Of a stretch of 64,000 bases of DNA, positions 33,078 through 45,994 are shown one piece after another. Under the pieces are notes generated by a model. That model was not told the origin of the DNA. It worked only from the letters and a program-made list of their open reading frames with translations, and searched no databases. The stretch is from assembly GCA_033782935.1 (NCBI GenBank), contig JAWQEG010000286.1, forward strand, positions 1,005,501 through 1,069,500. The letters run 5' to 3'. The stretch is from Petrolisthes cinctipes. Lineage: Eukaryota > Arthropoda > Malacostraca > Decapoda > Porcellanidae. The position numbers and the translations under genes were made by a program. Position 1 is the stretch's first letter, and each line of letters begins with the position of its first letter.

Positions 33078-35960
33078 TCTATCTATCTATCTATAGCTCT
33101 GACTCCTCGTTCCCTCCGGGAACTCACCCCAAGGGGGTGGCCACGGCAGAAGTGTCTCCAGTTCTCCCTGTTTCAACACTCCCTCCTTACTTGATCAAGC
33201 CCTCCTCTGCTCCTCACGTTTCTCTCCTTTACATACTCTTCCACTCTGTTCTGCCATCTAACCGGCGGTCTGCCTCTCACACCAGGTAACACAACTTCAC
33301 TTCCATACACCTTCTTTACAAATTCCTCGCCTTGCATTCTCTCCACATGTCCAAACCATCTCAGTGTATCACGTTTCACTCTCTCAACCACTTCCCACTC
33401 AATACCAATTGCCTTCTCACTCATACCACATCTCTCGTATACTCTTTCATTTCTTTCTCCATCCCATCTAGACACCCCACATGCTCCTCTCAAGTAACTC
33501 ATTTCCACAGCACCTATTCTAGATTGATGCGCCCTACTCCATGTCCATGTTTCTGATGCATATGTCAGTGTCGGCAGGATTATACTAGTTTTTCAGACCC
33601 CTTTTCACCTCCATACTCACACTTCTACACTTCATAATCCTTCCCAATGATCCTATGACCTGTCTACTTTTCACTGCTCTCTCCCTAATTTCTCCTTCCA
33701 TACTTCCATGTTTACACAGAACTGTACCCAGGTACTTAAATTCCTTCACTTCCTCCATCCTCTCACCCCTCAGAGTTATCTCACCTTTAGTCCCAGTTGG
33801 TACTCACACTCTGTAAGGTGTAGCAAAGTCAATCACTTCAGTTTCTGCTCTCTCATACACCATCGCTTTTTTTTTGCCAACATTCACCTTCAGTTTCCTT
33901 CGTTTACACACAGACTGAAATTCGTCTACCACTCTCTGTAACTCCCTTTCACTCTCAGCCATCAACACAGTGTCATACGCAAATAAACTTCAAGGACCAA
34001 TTTGCTTCATTTAGCCTCAACTTCACCTCCAGACCATTCACTTTGGCTTTCATCTCTCTCATACAACCATCCATATATATATTGAACAACCATGGTGACA
34101 TAACACATCCCTGTCTCAGCCCTACACTAATATTAAAACTCTCACTTAGATCACCCTCTTCCCGTACACATGCTTTTGCACCTGCATAGAAGGCCTCAAT
34201 GCCTTTCAGCAAAGACCCCCCAACACCATAAATTCTCAACACCTCTGACATAGCTTTCCTATCAACCCTATCGTATGCCTTCTCCAAGTCCATGAAGGCA
34301 GCATACAACTTTCTACCCTTCCTAATATATTTCTCCACTATTGATTTTAATGCATATATTTGGTCCACACATCCTCTACCCTTTCTGAACCCTCCCTGCT
34401 CCTCACTAACTCTATTCCCTGTTACTTCAATCAGTCTTTCAGTAAGAACCTTCCCATATACCTTCCCCGGTACACTAAGAAGGCTTATTCCCCTATAACT
34501 ACCACACTCCTCCTTATTCCCCTTCCCCTTATAGAAAGGTACAATTATGGCTCTCCTCCAATCCTCTGGCACCTCTCCCTGCCTCCAAACCAATGTGCAT
34601 ATAAGCAACATCCACTCCACCACTACCTCCTCCCCACACTTTAACATTTCAGCAGATATCCCATACACCCCCGGTGCCATCCCCATCTTCAACTTCCCTA
34701 TTGCTTTCCTTACCACTTCCCTTTCTAATTCTCCCTGTACATCCTGTTGTCTACCACCTGCCTCCATCCCCATGTATGTCACCACCGCCTTCCCTCCCGT
34801 CCCCCCATTCATCAGACCATCAAAATGTCTCTTCCACACTTCTTTCACTTCCTCACTTCTACTCACAGTAACTCCATCCTATCTTTTCATTCTCACACTG
34901 CCAGACTTTTCTTCTCCTCATTCTCTTTTAACCTCCTTCCAGAATAATTTCTTGTTCTCTTTAAACTTTTCACTCAGTTTCCTGCCAAACTCCTCATCCA
35001 CTCTCCTTTTACTCTCACTCACCATCCTCTTCACTTGTCTCTTACATACATTATATTCTCTCTTCCACCTCTCTTTCACTTCTTCTGACACATTCCTCTG
35101 TAATGTTCTCCTATATGCCTTCCTTTTCTCCTTTACGGCATCTTTCACTTCTTCTGACCACCAAACACTCCCTTTCTTGCCCCTCTTCTGTGACTTATAT
35201 CCCACTACCTCTGCTGCTGTCTTCAATACTATTGTCTTAAACATTTTATACATATCATTCACTCCCACTCCCTCCCCCATACTCAGCCTTGCATCCTCCA
35301 TCATCTCACCCACCCTCCTCTTATATACCTCTCTGTACTCAGTGTCATTTAATCTTCCACTTGCCACCTGCCTCTTGCTCTCCCCTTCATCCCTCCTACA
35401 GTACTCCCACTTAACCCTGACCTTCATCCTTACTAGGACAGCAAAATGGTCAGAGCACTGAACCATTCCTCTCTCTACTTTCGCATCCATCACATCTTTC
35501 CCTAGTCTTTCATCCACTGCTATATAATCAATTAAACTCTTTTGTTCTCCTCTATCATCCCTTCTCCTCCATGTATACCGGTGGATCATCTTGTGCTCAA
35601 AGAAGGTGTTAGCCAAGAACAACCCCCTCTCAGCACAGACGTCCACCAGATATTCACCATTCTCATTCACTCATTCCACACACCATTTACCAACAATACT
35701 TCCTACTCTCTCATTTCCTACTTTCCCATTCATATCACCCATCATTACAATTTTCCTCCCACTCTCAAACTTCCTCAAACACCCATTCAACTTCCAGAAA
35801 TCTCTCATTTTCTCTCTCCCCGCCTTATTCCTCTCATTCACAGGTGCATACGCACACACCCATGCATACTTAACCAAACCAATCTTTCCTGTCATCCATG
35901 CCACTCTCGTCCCACACCATCCATGTCCATCTACTCTCTTCCATACCCTTGGTGCTAATT
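33078..35960 (-). pseudogene. RTE-type LINE, right copy (RTE-R), endonuclease and RT
   Basis: A longer copy of RTE-L on the opposite strand. The 5' part encodes the end of an AP endonuclease (MMGDMNGKVG; YTWRRRDDRGEQKSLIDYI; QCSDHFAVLV), then RT (SYRGISLLSVPGKVYG; AFMDLEKAYDRVDR; GLRQGCVMSPWLFN). Damage: a stop between 35671 and 35673, frame breaks near 34900, the same frameshift before FADD as RTE-L, and FADD changed to FAYD. The 3' end has a (TAGA)n tail at about 33076-33094, typical of RTE elements. 5'-truncated at about 35960. Confidence 0.9.
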
Positions 35961-35970
35961 ATAAAAAAAA

Positions 35971-38121
35971 TTGTCATTATTATATCTGCCATTATTAAAT
36001 CTGTCATTATTAAATTTGTCATTATTAAATTTGTCATTATTAAATCAGTCATTATTTAATTTTCATAATTAAATTTGTCATTATTAAATTTGTCATTATT
36101 AAGTTTGTTATTATTAAATTATTTTTAATTATTAAATTTCTCATTAATAAATCTGTCATAATTAAATCATTCATTAATAAATCTGTCATTATTAAATGTC
36201 ATTAATAAATTTGTCATTATTAAATTTGTCATTAAAATTGTAATTATTAAATTTGTCATTATTTAATTTGTCATTAAATTTATCATTAATAAATTTGTCA
36301 TTATTAAAATTGTCATTATTAAATTTGTCATTAATAAATTTGTCATTATTAAATTGTCATTATTAAATTTTTCATTATTAAATTGTCATTATTAAATTTG
36401 TCATTATTAAATTTGTCATTATTAAATTTTTCATTATTAAATCCGCAATTATTAAAATTGTCATTATTAAATTTGTCATTATTAAATATGTTATTATTAA
36501 ATCTGTCATTATAAAATCTGTCATTATTCAATTTGTCATTATTTAATTTTCATAATTAAATTTGTCATTGTTAAAATTGTCATTATTAAGTTTGTTATTA
36601 TTAAATTATTTTTAATTATTAATTTTGTCATTAATAAATCTGTCATAATTAAATCATTCATTAATAAATCTGTCATTATTAAATGTCATTAATAAATTTG
36701 TCATTATTAAATTTGTCATTAAAATTGTCATTATTAAATTTGTCATTAAAATTGTCATTATTAAATTTGTCATTATTTAATTTGTCATTAAATTTATCAT
36801 TAATAAATTTGTCATTATTAAAATTGTCATTATTAAATTTGCCATTATTAAATTTGTCATTATTAAATTGTCATTATTAAATTTGTCATTATTAAATTGT
36901 CATTATTAAATTTGTCATTATTAAATTTGTCATTATTAAATTTGTCATTATTAAATCCGCAAATATTTAAATTGTCATTATTAAATTTGTCATTATTAAA
37001 TATGTTGTTATAAAATCTGTCATTATAAAATCTGTCATTATTCAATTTGTCATTATTAATTGTCAATATATTAAATTTGTCATTATAAAAAAATTGTCAT
37101 TATTAAATTTGACATTATTAAATTTGTCATTATTAAATTTGTCATTATTAAATCTATCATTATTAAATTTGTCATTACTAAATTTGTCATTATTAAATCT
37201 ATCATTATTAAATTTGTCATTACTAAATTTGTCATTATTAAGTTTGTTATTATTAAATTATTTTTAATTATTAAATTTGTCATTAATAAATCTGTCATAA
37301 TTAAATCATTCATTAATAAATCTGTCATTATTAAATGTCATTAATAAATTTGTCATTATTAAATTTGTCATTAAAATTGTCATTATTAAAATTGTCATTA
37401 TTAAATTTGTCATTATTAAATTTGTCATTAAATCTGTCATTATTAAATTTGTCATTATTAAATCCGCCATTATCAAATTTGTCATTATTAAATTTGTCAT
37501 TATTAAATATGTTATTATTAAATCTGTCATTATAAAATCTGTCATTATTCAATTTGTCATTATCAAATTTTTTATTATTAATTTTGTCATTACTAAATTT
37601 GTCATTATTAATTGTCAATATATTAAATTTGTCATTATAAAAAAATTGTCATTATTAAATTTGTCATTATAAATATTTAATTAATAAATTTGTCATTATT
37701 AATTGTCAATACATTAAATTTGTCATTATAAAAAAAATTGTCATTATGAAATTTGTCATTAATATATTTGTCATTATTAAATCTGTCATAATTAAATTTG
37801 TCATAATAAAATTTGTCATTATTAAATTTGTCATTAAATCTATCATTATTAAATTTATCATTCTTAAATTTGTCATTATGAATTGTCAATACATTAAATC
37901 TGTCATTATTAAATTTGTCATTATAAATTTGTGATATTAAGTTTGTCATTATCAAATCTGTCATTATTAAATCTGTCATTATTAAATTTGTCATTACTAA
38001 ATTTGTTATTATTAAGTTTGTCATTATTATGTTTGTCATTATTAAATCATTTTTAAATTATTATTAAATTTGTCATTATTAGATTTGTAATTTTTATGTT
38101 TGTCATTATTAAATTTTTCAT
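35971..38121 (-). repeat. 15-bp satellite block G
   Basis: About 2.15 kb of (GTCATTATTAAATTT)n with AATTGTCAATATATTAAATT variants. Its length matches block A after subtracting the 1.85-kb duplication there, and it ends in the same TTGTACCGGTTATAACTACA marker that starts block A. Confidence 0.93.
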
Positions 38122-39371
38122 TGTACCGGTTATAACTACATATATCTACATATACCTAGGGAGTCATACCATGTACCCTCACATGATCGCTCAAACTAGC
38201 TGACCTGACATAAACGGGTCCATGGGAACCAAGTTTCCTCAACAATAAGTGACGTCACAAGTCACGGGGGACAACACAGAGAGCTCTTCTTGTGCCCTCC
38301 TATAGAGTAGTATGCTAGAGAACACCAATCGCTACACAAGGGGTCTCATAGCCATCTCTCTCTTTAAAGTTAGCTCCTAAGCCTAACTTAACCCTTTTGT
38401 GAAACTGTACTACCACTTGGGTTATTAATAAAATCTTGTTAAACTAAGACAAGGTGTGCTAACTCTCCATACTATAATAATACCTAACCTATTCTAAAAA
38501 TATACTCCGAAAAGACAAAAGCCTACCACGCTACAAGAACAACAACAACGACATCAACAACCGATTTGTGTAAGTGATCGACCGCTCCACTAGCACATAT
38601 TTGGTGAACAACGGTGGTGATACGAACATATATGGTGGAAAAAGGAGAGAAACAAAACAATTAATAGCAAGTGATAACCTAAGAAAAGACACAAAAGTAA
38701 AAAGAGAAGATAGGAGAAGTGAAGTGAAGGAGAAGCAAGGGGTTAATTAAGTGAAGGACAGTCGAGTCGAGTCAGCACAGCAAGCTAGCCTCGCTAATCG
38801 TCCCGCGCTACCACACACTGGTTGCGTCATCCTACCACACACTGGTTGCGTCATCACTACCACACTACCAGCACCATACTACTACTCTACCACTACTACT
38901 ATACTTACACTACAGTATAGCCTAGTGAGGTGAATACTTCAACTACAGTGAGAGACTATATTAGCAGCTCAAATAACTTCACTACTACAGTGCAGTTAAA
39001 CAGTGCTTCGCAGCTACACAGTACTTCAATCAACATATCAACATTCTTCAGTTGACAGTGCTAACATCCAGGAAAGGACGTTGGCTTGGTAATTAGTACG
39101 ACGTCACACGACTACTGGAATACTATCCAACTAATTATCAAAGCCTACTCTACTATTCGTGGTCAGTAGCTTAGGTACATATATTTACAAATACATACAC
39201 ATCCTAACATCATCACATTAGGATATATAAATATATAAACGTATTACCAAATATCACCTCATTACAAATTCTATGTATTTATAATTTAGAGTACTATATG
39301 CGTATATCTTCACGTATATATACCAGAAGGAATGTTCTTTGTGAATCTTCACGCAGAGTGACAGGTAATGA
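38122..39371 (+). mobile_element. Gypsy-2 leader / probable 5' LTR, right copy
   Basis: Matches 4180-5395 in reverse complement. It includes an AATAAA (about 38428) within the probable LTR and a candidate primer-binding region TTTGGTGAACAACGGTGG at about 38598. A 26-bp tandem duplication (CTACCACACACTGGTTGCGT, at about 38809 and 38835) is present only in this copy. No paired LTR is found. Confidence 0.6.
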
Positions 39372-40672
39372 ATGGAAGAAAAATCCGGTACCTCATTGTT
39401 TTCGCTTCGTAAGCTTAAACATAGTTAAACAATATTTGAAAGTAATGACAGTTTAGTTGATTCAACAGAAATCACTAATTTAAGTGTGAGTACAATAGAA
39501 AGTGTAAGTTCTCCCGTAAGTAAAAATATTCTTGTCCTAGATTTAGACATAAAAGAAGATAGATTGACAATTAATAGTCCTCCTCTTACTAGATCTACCT
39601 CATTAACTGATTTGTTTACTAGTTTTACCTCTAACATTTCACCTAGTAAAACCAGGTCAGGACGTACTTACTCTACGGCTTTACATACTAACACATCATC
39701 ACACACAATGGCAACTAACACTTCTGCTACTATTAATGTTCTTCCCCAAGCTCATACAGTGAAGGAATTCACTGGAGACGATGTTAACTATAATATCCAT
39801 ACATTTCTAAGGGTTTGTGAAGATAATATGCTTCTTACAGGAATTACAGATGACAAAGGGAAAATAAGGTTCGTACGTGGTCATATTAAACCAGACTCAA
39901 ATGCTAGCACATTACTGACTGTAACTGATTTCACGGATCCAGATAACTTAAATAATTTTAAACAGCTTTGTGAAGACCTCATAGATGTTTTCGGTGGGGG
40001 GCAGTTTGGCGGTCCACTAGCATGGGTACACAGAATTGTAAAAGGACAGTGAGTAATAGTGGAACAGCTAATTCAAGTACGGCTCTAGCGTTAGCAGGTT
40101 CGACCATTAGCGATGCTAAACAACTCTTAAAAGGGTCAGAGTGGTTGAACACACAAGGTAACATGAAAGCGGATAATGTATACCAGATCATTGAGTACAT
40201 ACAGTATGTGTTGCTTTTAACAGAGGAATCCAGGCTTGAAGCTGCTAAAATAGAATATAAACCAAGTGACAGATTGGTCAAATATGCAGCAAAGGTTAGT
40301 CAAAAAGAACCTCTTAATGTACCTAGAGCCCTACCTGTAGCCGTGATCACTGACACAGACACTCACCACAGCACTTCACAGACACAACACACTACAAACT
40401 TCACACCTCAGAGTTCGAAGAAGAAACCTTATTGTAAAATCTGCAGAAAATATGGACACAGCCCAGATAAGTGTTACTTTAACAAGAATAATCGCTCAAA
40501 TGTCAAAAGTAAGGATAATAGTAATAAAGTAGCAAGTGAAAGTGAGAACAAGCCCAGTAACAAGTATTGCATTATTCATAATAGTGTGACACATAACACA
40601 GATGAATGTAGAGTCACATTAAATGCAAGAGACCAAATAAATAATAGACGTGCAAATACAGGTGACGATTAA
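39372..40672 (+). pseudogene. gag: Gypsy-2 gag, right copy
   Basis: Starts at ATG 39372 (MEEKSGTSLFSLRK), in-frame TAA at 39426, then open to 40052, frameshift, and open again to 40672. The C-terminal half carries a zinc knuckle (CKICRKYGHSPDKCY) and a second cysteine/histidine segment (KYCIIHNSVTHNTDEC). A run of about 22 A at 40672-40693 follows the stop. The same stop and frameshift occur in the left copy. Confidence 0.85.
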
Positions 40673-40693
40673 AAAAAAAAAAAAAAAAAAAAA

Positions 40694-41976
40694 CGCAAAT
40701 TTAAACACGCCTAAACAAATAAATATACTTGTTGCTGTCTTGGGTAAAGTTGATGTACTATCACTTCCTTGTAACATTGGGAATACAAATGTCTCGTTAG
40801 CTTTTGATACAGGAGCTTGTGTATCATTACTGTCTGAAGTAACACTTAAACAGCTGTTAAAGGAAAACCCACAACAACGATAGTCTATTCAACCATCAGA
40901 TTTAAGCTTTATCTGGTAGTAAATTAATCATTAAAGGTATGGTCCAATTTCCTATTACACTTTCATTAAATAGTCAGACACTAAAATGCACCTTTTACAT
41001 TTGTGAAAACTTCAGTTTGCCAACTGATGGATTGTTAGGTTTAAAAGAACTGACAGATCACTACCTTGACATTGCAATATCCCTCCTGTCAATTATCTTT
41101 CAGGGCCAAGTGTACCCATGTCAACCGCGGAGTCAGCAGTGCACAGCTGTAGGCTCGGAGACAAGGGTCAGTGACTCACAGACTCGACTGGCAGGCAGTG
41201 TCAAAAGTACGGTAAAATTACCAAGTAAAGGGTTTGCTATCATAACGGTGAAAGTGAAAGGTGACAATTATGTGGGAAATCAAACCATATCCTTAAGTGA
41301 AACTTGTAAAATAAATAATGTTGGTATGGAATCCATATTTTCTCTGGTACAAAAAGACAACTTCATTGAAGCTCTAATTTTTAACAAGGATGATCAGGCA
41401 GTGAAAATAAAACCAGGTACATACCTAGGTGACTTTCTTGTGTTTCTTAAACCAATACAAATGGAAAAAGAATCTCCTCCCTTAGCCAACATACACACTG
41501 TTGATGAATTGCAACTTAGGCAAACTATTAATGAATTATATGAGCATGTACAAGTAAATGATTTTCCTTCACATCGCACACAGCTTTTACATATATTAGC
41601 AAATCACAGGTCGGCTATTGCTTTACCTGGTGAGCGGTTGGGGAAAACAACACTAGTTAAACATCACATATCATTAACAGACACAGATCCAGTATATGTG
41701 AAAGCTTACAGATTACCTCATAGTCAAAGACAAATAATGAATAAAATGGTGGATGATATGTCTACAGAAGGAATCATTGAGTCTTCAAACAGCCCATTAT
41801 TCTTGGTGACTAAGAAAACAGGTGATTTCCGCCCTGTTACAGATTTTAGGAAGATAAATAAGAAAACTGTCATGGATAGGTTCCCATTACCTGTACTTAA
41901 AGAAATCCTCATAACGGAGTCTTTAGTAGTCTTGACCTAATTAGTGGTTATTGGCAAGTAGAATTAGATGAAGTGG
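40694..41976 (+). pseudogene. pol: Gypsy-2 protease and N-terminal reverse transcriptase
   Basis: Protease motif LAFDTGACVSLLSEVTLKQL, a TAG stop at about 40881, then a long frame with typical Gypsy RT entry (VKAYRLPHSQRQIMNKMVDD; PLFLVTKKTGDFRPVTDFRK). It breaks by frameshift at about 41935, just before DLISGYWQVELDE, where PLE-2 is inserted. RT seems to continue at 45400. Dead element. Confidence 0.85.
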
Positions 41977-43445
41977 TAATTCACATTGACGTGAAGAGCA
42001 GCATGCTAAGAAAAACCCACTTTTTATAGACAAAAAGTATTTAATATGGACGTTTCGGAGGCAACTACCTCCCTCTTCAGCAGTACATAGTTGAATGAAA
42101 CATGAAAGGAAAATAAGTAGCTGACAGGGGGAGGGAGGGACAAGGTGTGTTCTGATGACAGACAGACCACACCTCACCTCACCTCACCCAACCGACCTGA
42201 CCTGGCCATTCCTCAGGGATCCGACCCCCCATCTGGGAGGGATTTGACCACTAGTGCTCTCATTAATGGATCTAGTTTGAACATACCTTCATTTAAGTTA
42301 GAGTTTTTATAGTGCTGTATACATACTGATTCTAATATTTTTACTTTTCTTGAAATTGTTGCACTTAATTATCATTTTACCAGAATTCCAATCAATACAG
42401 TGGTTGTTGTCATATGCATGGACAAAGTTAGCATTATTTGTGTTACAATTGGTCATATCTCGTTTATGTTCTTTCATTCTAACATCTAAAGATCTCCCAG
42501 TTTCACCTATATAAACTAAGTCACAGTCTTTGCAAGGAATTTTGTATACTCCTGCTTGGGGCTGAACAGTGGCATTATTTCTTACAAGAGTGGTTTTGAT
42601 GCTAGAAGTATATTTGAAGGCTATGTTTACATCAAGTTCTCTGCTAACTGACTGAATTTTTTCCAGATTTTTTACATAAGGAAGACATAAATAAGGTTTC
42701 TTTTCTGACTGACATTTAGGAACATAGAAGGTTTTCCTAGCCTTATAATAAGCTTTTCTGATAAACCAATCAGGATATTTCAAGTTACGGAATATAATCC
42801 AAATTTTGTTGTTTTCTACCTCTAAATTTTGGGGGCTACAAATTCTTAATGCTCCGAGAAACAAGGTAGATATGACAGACATTTTGATAGAATCATTATG
42901 ATAAGAGAAAAAATGAATGTACATATCACAATGAGTGGGTTTCCTATAGACAGTGAAAATAGGGAAGTCATTAATTTTAGTAACCAAAACATCAAGGAAG
43001 GGTAGGGACCCATCAATTTCCCATTCAATTTTGAAATTGATAGATGGAACCAAGTCATTTAATTTGCAAAAGAAATCTTCAAAATTATTGAGACTGTTGG
43101 GCCAAAAGGAGAAAATGTCATCTACATACCTATGCCATATTAGATTTGGGGGTGCAATGTTGGATAATAACTCAGTTTCAAAAAATTCCATATACAAATT
43201 ACTAAGGATGGGGGATAATGGCGACCCCATAGCATTGCCAAATCGCTGAATGAAGAATTTATCATTAAAAGAAAAAGCATTGGATAAACACAAAGTTTAA
43301 TTAATTCAAGGAAGGAAGATATTGGCATACCCAAATCTAAATCATAGTCTGGCATTTTCCTACTTAGAAATTCTAATACATCGTTAAGTGGCACTTTAGT
43401 GAAGAGTGAATCTACATCAAAACTTACCAGGATGTTGGATTAAAG
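41977..43445 (-). pseudogene. Penelope-like element PLE-2 (RT plus GIY-YIG), 5'-truncated
   Basis: Minus-strand PLE inserted in Gypsy-2 pol. RT motifs: FDVDSLFTKVPLNDVLEFLS, GNAMGSPLSPILSNLYMEFF and the catalytic YVDDIF. It is followed by GIY-YIG (GVYKIPCKDCDLVYIGETGR; RMKEHKRD). Frameshifts lie at about 43300 (between the two RT parts) and about 42330 (C-terminus). The sequence is about as diverged from PLE-1 as expected for a related subfamily. Confidence 0.88.
42052..42079 (-). ncRNA. Hammerhead-ribozyme-like core in PLE-2
   Basis: Minus strand: CTGAAGA, stem GGAGG/CCTCC with loop TAGTTG, then GAAAC. Same core order as in PLE-1 but with a different stem sequence, so the pairing is conserved by compensating changes. 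It lies downstream of the GIY-YIG region. Confidence 0.5.
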
Positions 43446-43693
43446 GTTAAACTGTCAAAATGTACAGCTCCGGACAGATCAAGGGTCCACACCCCATCCA
43501 TCAGCGACTTGGTTTGGCTCTCGTCGGATCTGGCAACAGTTGCAGGTGGAGGGAGGGGGGGGATGTTAGTGGGAGAGGAGGAGAGAAATGTGGGCGGAGC
43601 TATATTGGAGGGTAACGAATGATCAGGTAGAGAAGGCGTGTGTCAGAAGGAATGAATGAAGCATACACTGTGAACGGTATCGAATCACCAATA
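43446..43693. other. Unassigned sequence 5' of PLE-2
   Basis: About 250 bases with a G-rich patch (43540-43560). No gene or known element recognised. Confidence 0.5.
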
Positions 43694-43701
43694 GTTTAAA
43701 G

Positions 43702-44118
43702 CAGGGTTCTTCAAACTTTTTCAGTCGTGACCCAGTTTTTACTATGACATCATTCTCGCGACCCATACAGAAAGATCTTTTACAAATGACTAGAATTATC
43801 AACCTAAGAAAATACAAGGCCAGAAACTGAAACACAATAATTATGATTACAAGGCATTCTAAACAGAATTATAAACATTGCCTCACCTACCCCTCCCCCT
43901 CTCTCTCAAAAAGGCTAATATTTGTGCAATGATTTTGTTTTATTGGTAATCAAATATATGAATTTTCAATTATAAAAGATGTTAGGTGGATTCATGTATG
44001 AACTTCATATTTATTTTATTGTCACGAACATTATTATTCTATTTTATTCATGTATTTATTTTTGTGAGCCTGCGACCCAGTTTGGAGGAATTCGGGACCC
44101 GTAGTTTGAAGAACCCGG
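43702..44118. mobile_element. hAT-type MITE (417 bp)
   Basis: The ends are inverted repeats CAGGGTTCTTCAAACT and (read inward from the right) CCGGGTTCTTCAAACT. A perfect 8-bp target duplication GTTTAAAG flanks it (43694-43701 and 44119-44126). An 8-bp duplication and CAGGG ends are hAT hallmarks. No transposase is encoded. Confidence 0.9.
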
Positions 44119-44144
44119 GTTTAAAGAAGTGCATTAACGTAGGT

Positions 44145-44831
44145 CAGTGGTTCTTAACCAGGGGTGCTCGCACCCCTAGGTGGTGCGAGGCCGGTTCCTA
44201 GGGGGTGCGAGGATAGGCATAATTAAAGCAAATTATATTTTTATATACGCATGTTATTTTTTTCTGCAAAAAAAAATAATCTTTTTGCTACAGCAGTGTT
44301 TTGAGCTAGAGAAAAACCTACACCTAATTTCCTAATGAAGTGCCAACGTTGCAACAGACTCGAGTAAATATGTATGTGATTCGGAGGGACGAGGGAGGGA
44401 GGACACGTATAGGTGACACAGAGGGAGGGAGGACATGTAGGTGACACAGAGGGAGGGAGGATATCGTCACCACCCTCCCGCACCATTAACACACAGTCAT
44501 CTGTTTGAGTGATTTATGGTTTCCCTGTTTTAATAACTTTTTCTTATTGATACATATACAGTAGGGTGGAGGATTGGTTGTGAATCATTTCTGATTTTGC
44601 TTTCTTCACATGTATTTAAATGGTCGGTTTATATAACATAAATCATTACTGTAGCGGTGTAGCCATTACAATACTTTCATGGAATGTATTGTGATGGCTA
44701 CAAATGTACTTATTAAAACCACGTATTTCAGTTTTAGTATTTTTTTTTCTTTCAGCAATAGAGGGGTGCGAGAACTGACTGCTGATTTGAAAGGGGTGCA
44801 TATATTGAAAAAGGTTAATTAAGAACCACTG
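44145..44831. mobile_element. hAT-type MITE (687 bp)
   Basis: Inverted ends CAGTGGTTCTTAACC and (right, read inward) CAGTGGTTCTTAATTAACC, with a perfect 8-bp target duplication ACGTAGGT (44137-44144 and 44832-44839). Only 26 bases separate it from the previous MITE. It carries GAGGGAGGGAGGACA-type short repeats near 44390-44460. No transposase is encoded. Confidence 0.9.
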
Positions 44832-45082
44832 ACGTAGGTGGATATAGGAGAGAAGAAATGTGATGATTTGAGGCGAGGGTGAGGGGGAAGAGGGTAAGAA
44901 AAATGAAGGTGATTAATTGAGAAGTAATAACAAGCAATTATAATTAGAATATCTGTTACATTATATCCTTTAGATAAAGGCACTGTCTTTTGTTCACCAT
45001 CGTAGTGGGATAGACTACTGATTATATATTATCCTTTGGATATTAGACATCTATCCCTGTATTCCTTTTATCCTTCGTACTT

Positions 45083-45304
45083 GCCCCGTAGGGGAGGTAT
45101 TGCCTGTAATGATGTGGGCAATACTTTAAGGGCTTTGGCGCCCCTTTGGCCCCAGCCATTAGCTTACAGTTCTTCAACTGTCCCTCCTTTCTTCCTATTT
45201 CCTTCTTGCTTGCTGTCACAGCTAGTGGCTGGGGCCGAAGGGGCGCCCAAACCCTTAAAGTATTGCCCACATCACTAATGCAGGCAATACCCCCCTACGG
45301 GGTC
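45083..45304. mobile_element. Foldback element (about 220 bp, long inverted repeats)
   Basis: GCCCCGTAGGGGAGGTATTG through CCCCAGCCATTAGCT is repeated inverted with few mismatches as GACCCCGTAGGGGGGTATTG through CCCCAGCCACTAGCT, leaving a short centre (about 45165-45225). This is the structure of a foldback/MITE element. No clear target duplication was identified. Confidence 0.75.
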
Positions 45305-45399
45305 AATTTGTAGAGAATTTAGAAAACAACTAGAGATTTATGGGGAAAGATATATAAATTAATTAGAATAAAAGTGTAGGTAGATATGCATTCTTGACG

Positions 45400-45500
45400 G
45401 GATTATCCCAGCCACAGCATTTCGCCTTCATAAATCTGAAGGACTATAAGTTTCATGCATTGCCATTTGCCAGTCTGGTGCTAGTCAGAATGTTAACTTG
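45400..45500 (+). pseudogene. Gypsy-2 RT, continuation fragment
   Basis: Translates to HFAFINLKDYKFHALPFASL, resembling the Gypsy RT segment just after SGYWQVELDE. It therefore appears to continue the RT broken at 41976, with PLE-2, both MITEs and the foldback element nested between. Short and degraded. Confidence 0.55.
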
Positions 45501-45900
45501 TTAAACCCATTTGCAGGAAAGAGAAATATATTATATCTTTCTTTTTAAGTTACTTATAGGTAATTTTTATTAAAATCTGTTTCGATATACATTATCTTAC
45601 TTTTATCTAGTTCCAGCATTACTGCGCAGAACACCATATGACACAATAAGGACTACAAGGACAGTAATGGTGATCAACGTGATGCTCATGGATCTCTCTA
45701 TAGGTTACTGAACACAGTGTTTTATGTTCAACTTCAGAATTATGTTCTCAGCATCACAATGATAGGCAAAGATAATGAAAACAATATAAAGAAATTATGT
45801 TTTATTATACGACAAATATTCAACTGCATAGCTATTGCTACTCCATCATTTAGCTAAATATCTTTGATAGATTGGCGTACTTCATGAATAAAAAATTATC
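45501..45900. other. Unassigned sequence upstream of H2A
   Basis: About 400 AT-rich bases with no recognised gene. From about 45900 the sequence matches the upstream region of the second H2A (near 63860), so the histone unit begins there. Confidence 0.5.
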
Positions 45901-45994
45901 ACAAAAACTGAAAGAAAAATTACAAAGGCTAAGTTGTTTCTCTCTATGGAGCGAGAGGATCACGAGACACCGTCCGACCCTCGCGCTCCTCCTT

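Noticed and set aside
34547..35461. 304-residue Ser/Pro/Thr-rich plus-strand frame
   Set aside because: Antisense of the RTE endonuclease/RT coding region; low-complexity composition explains the lack of stops.
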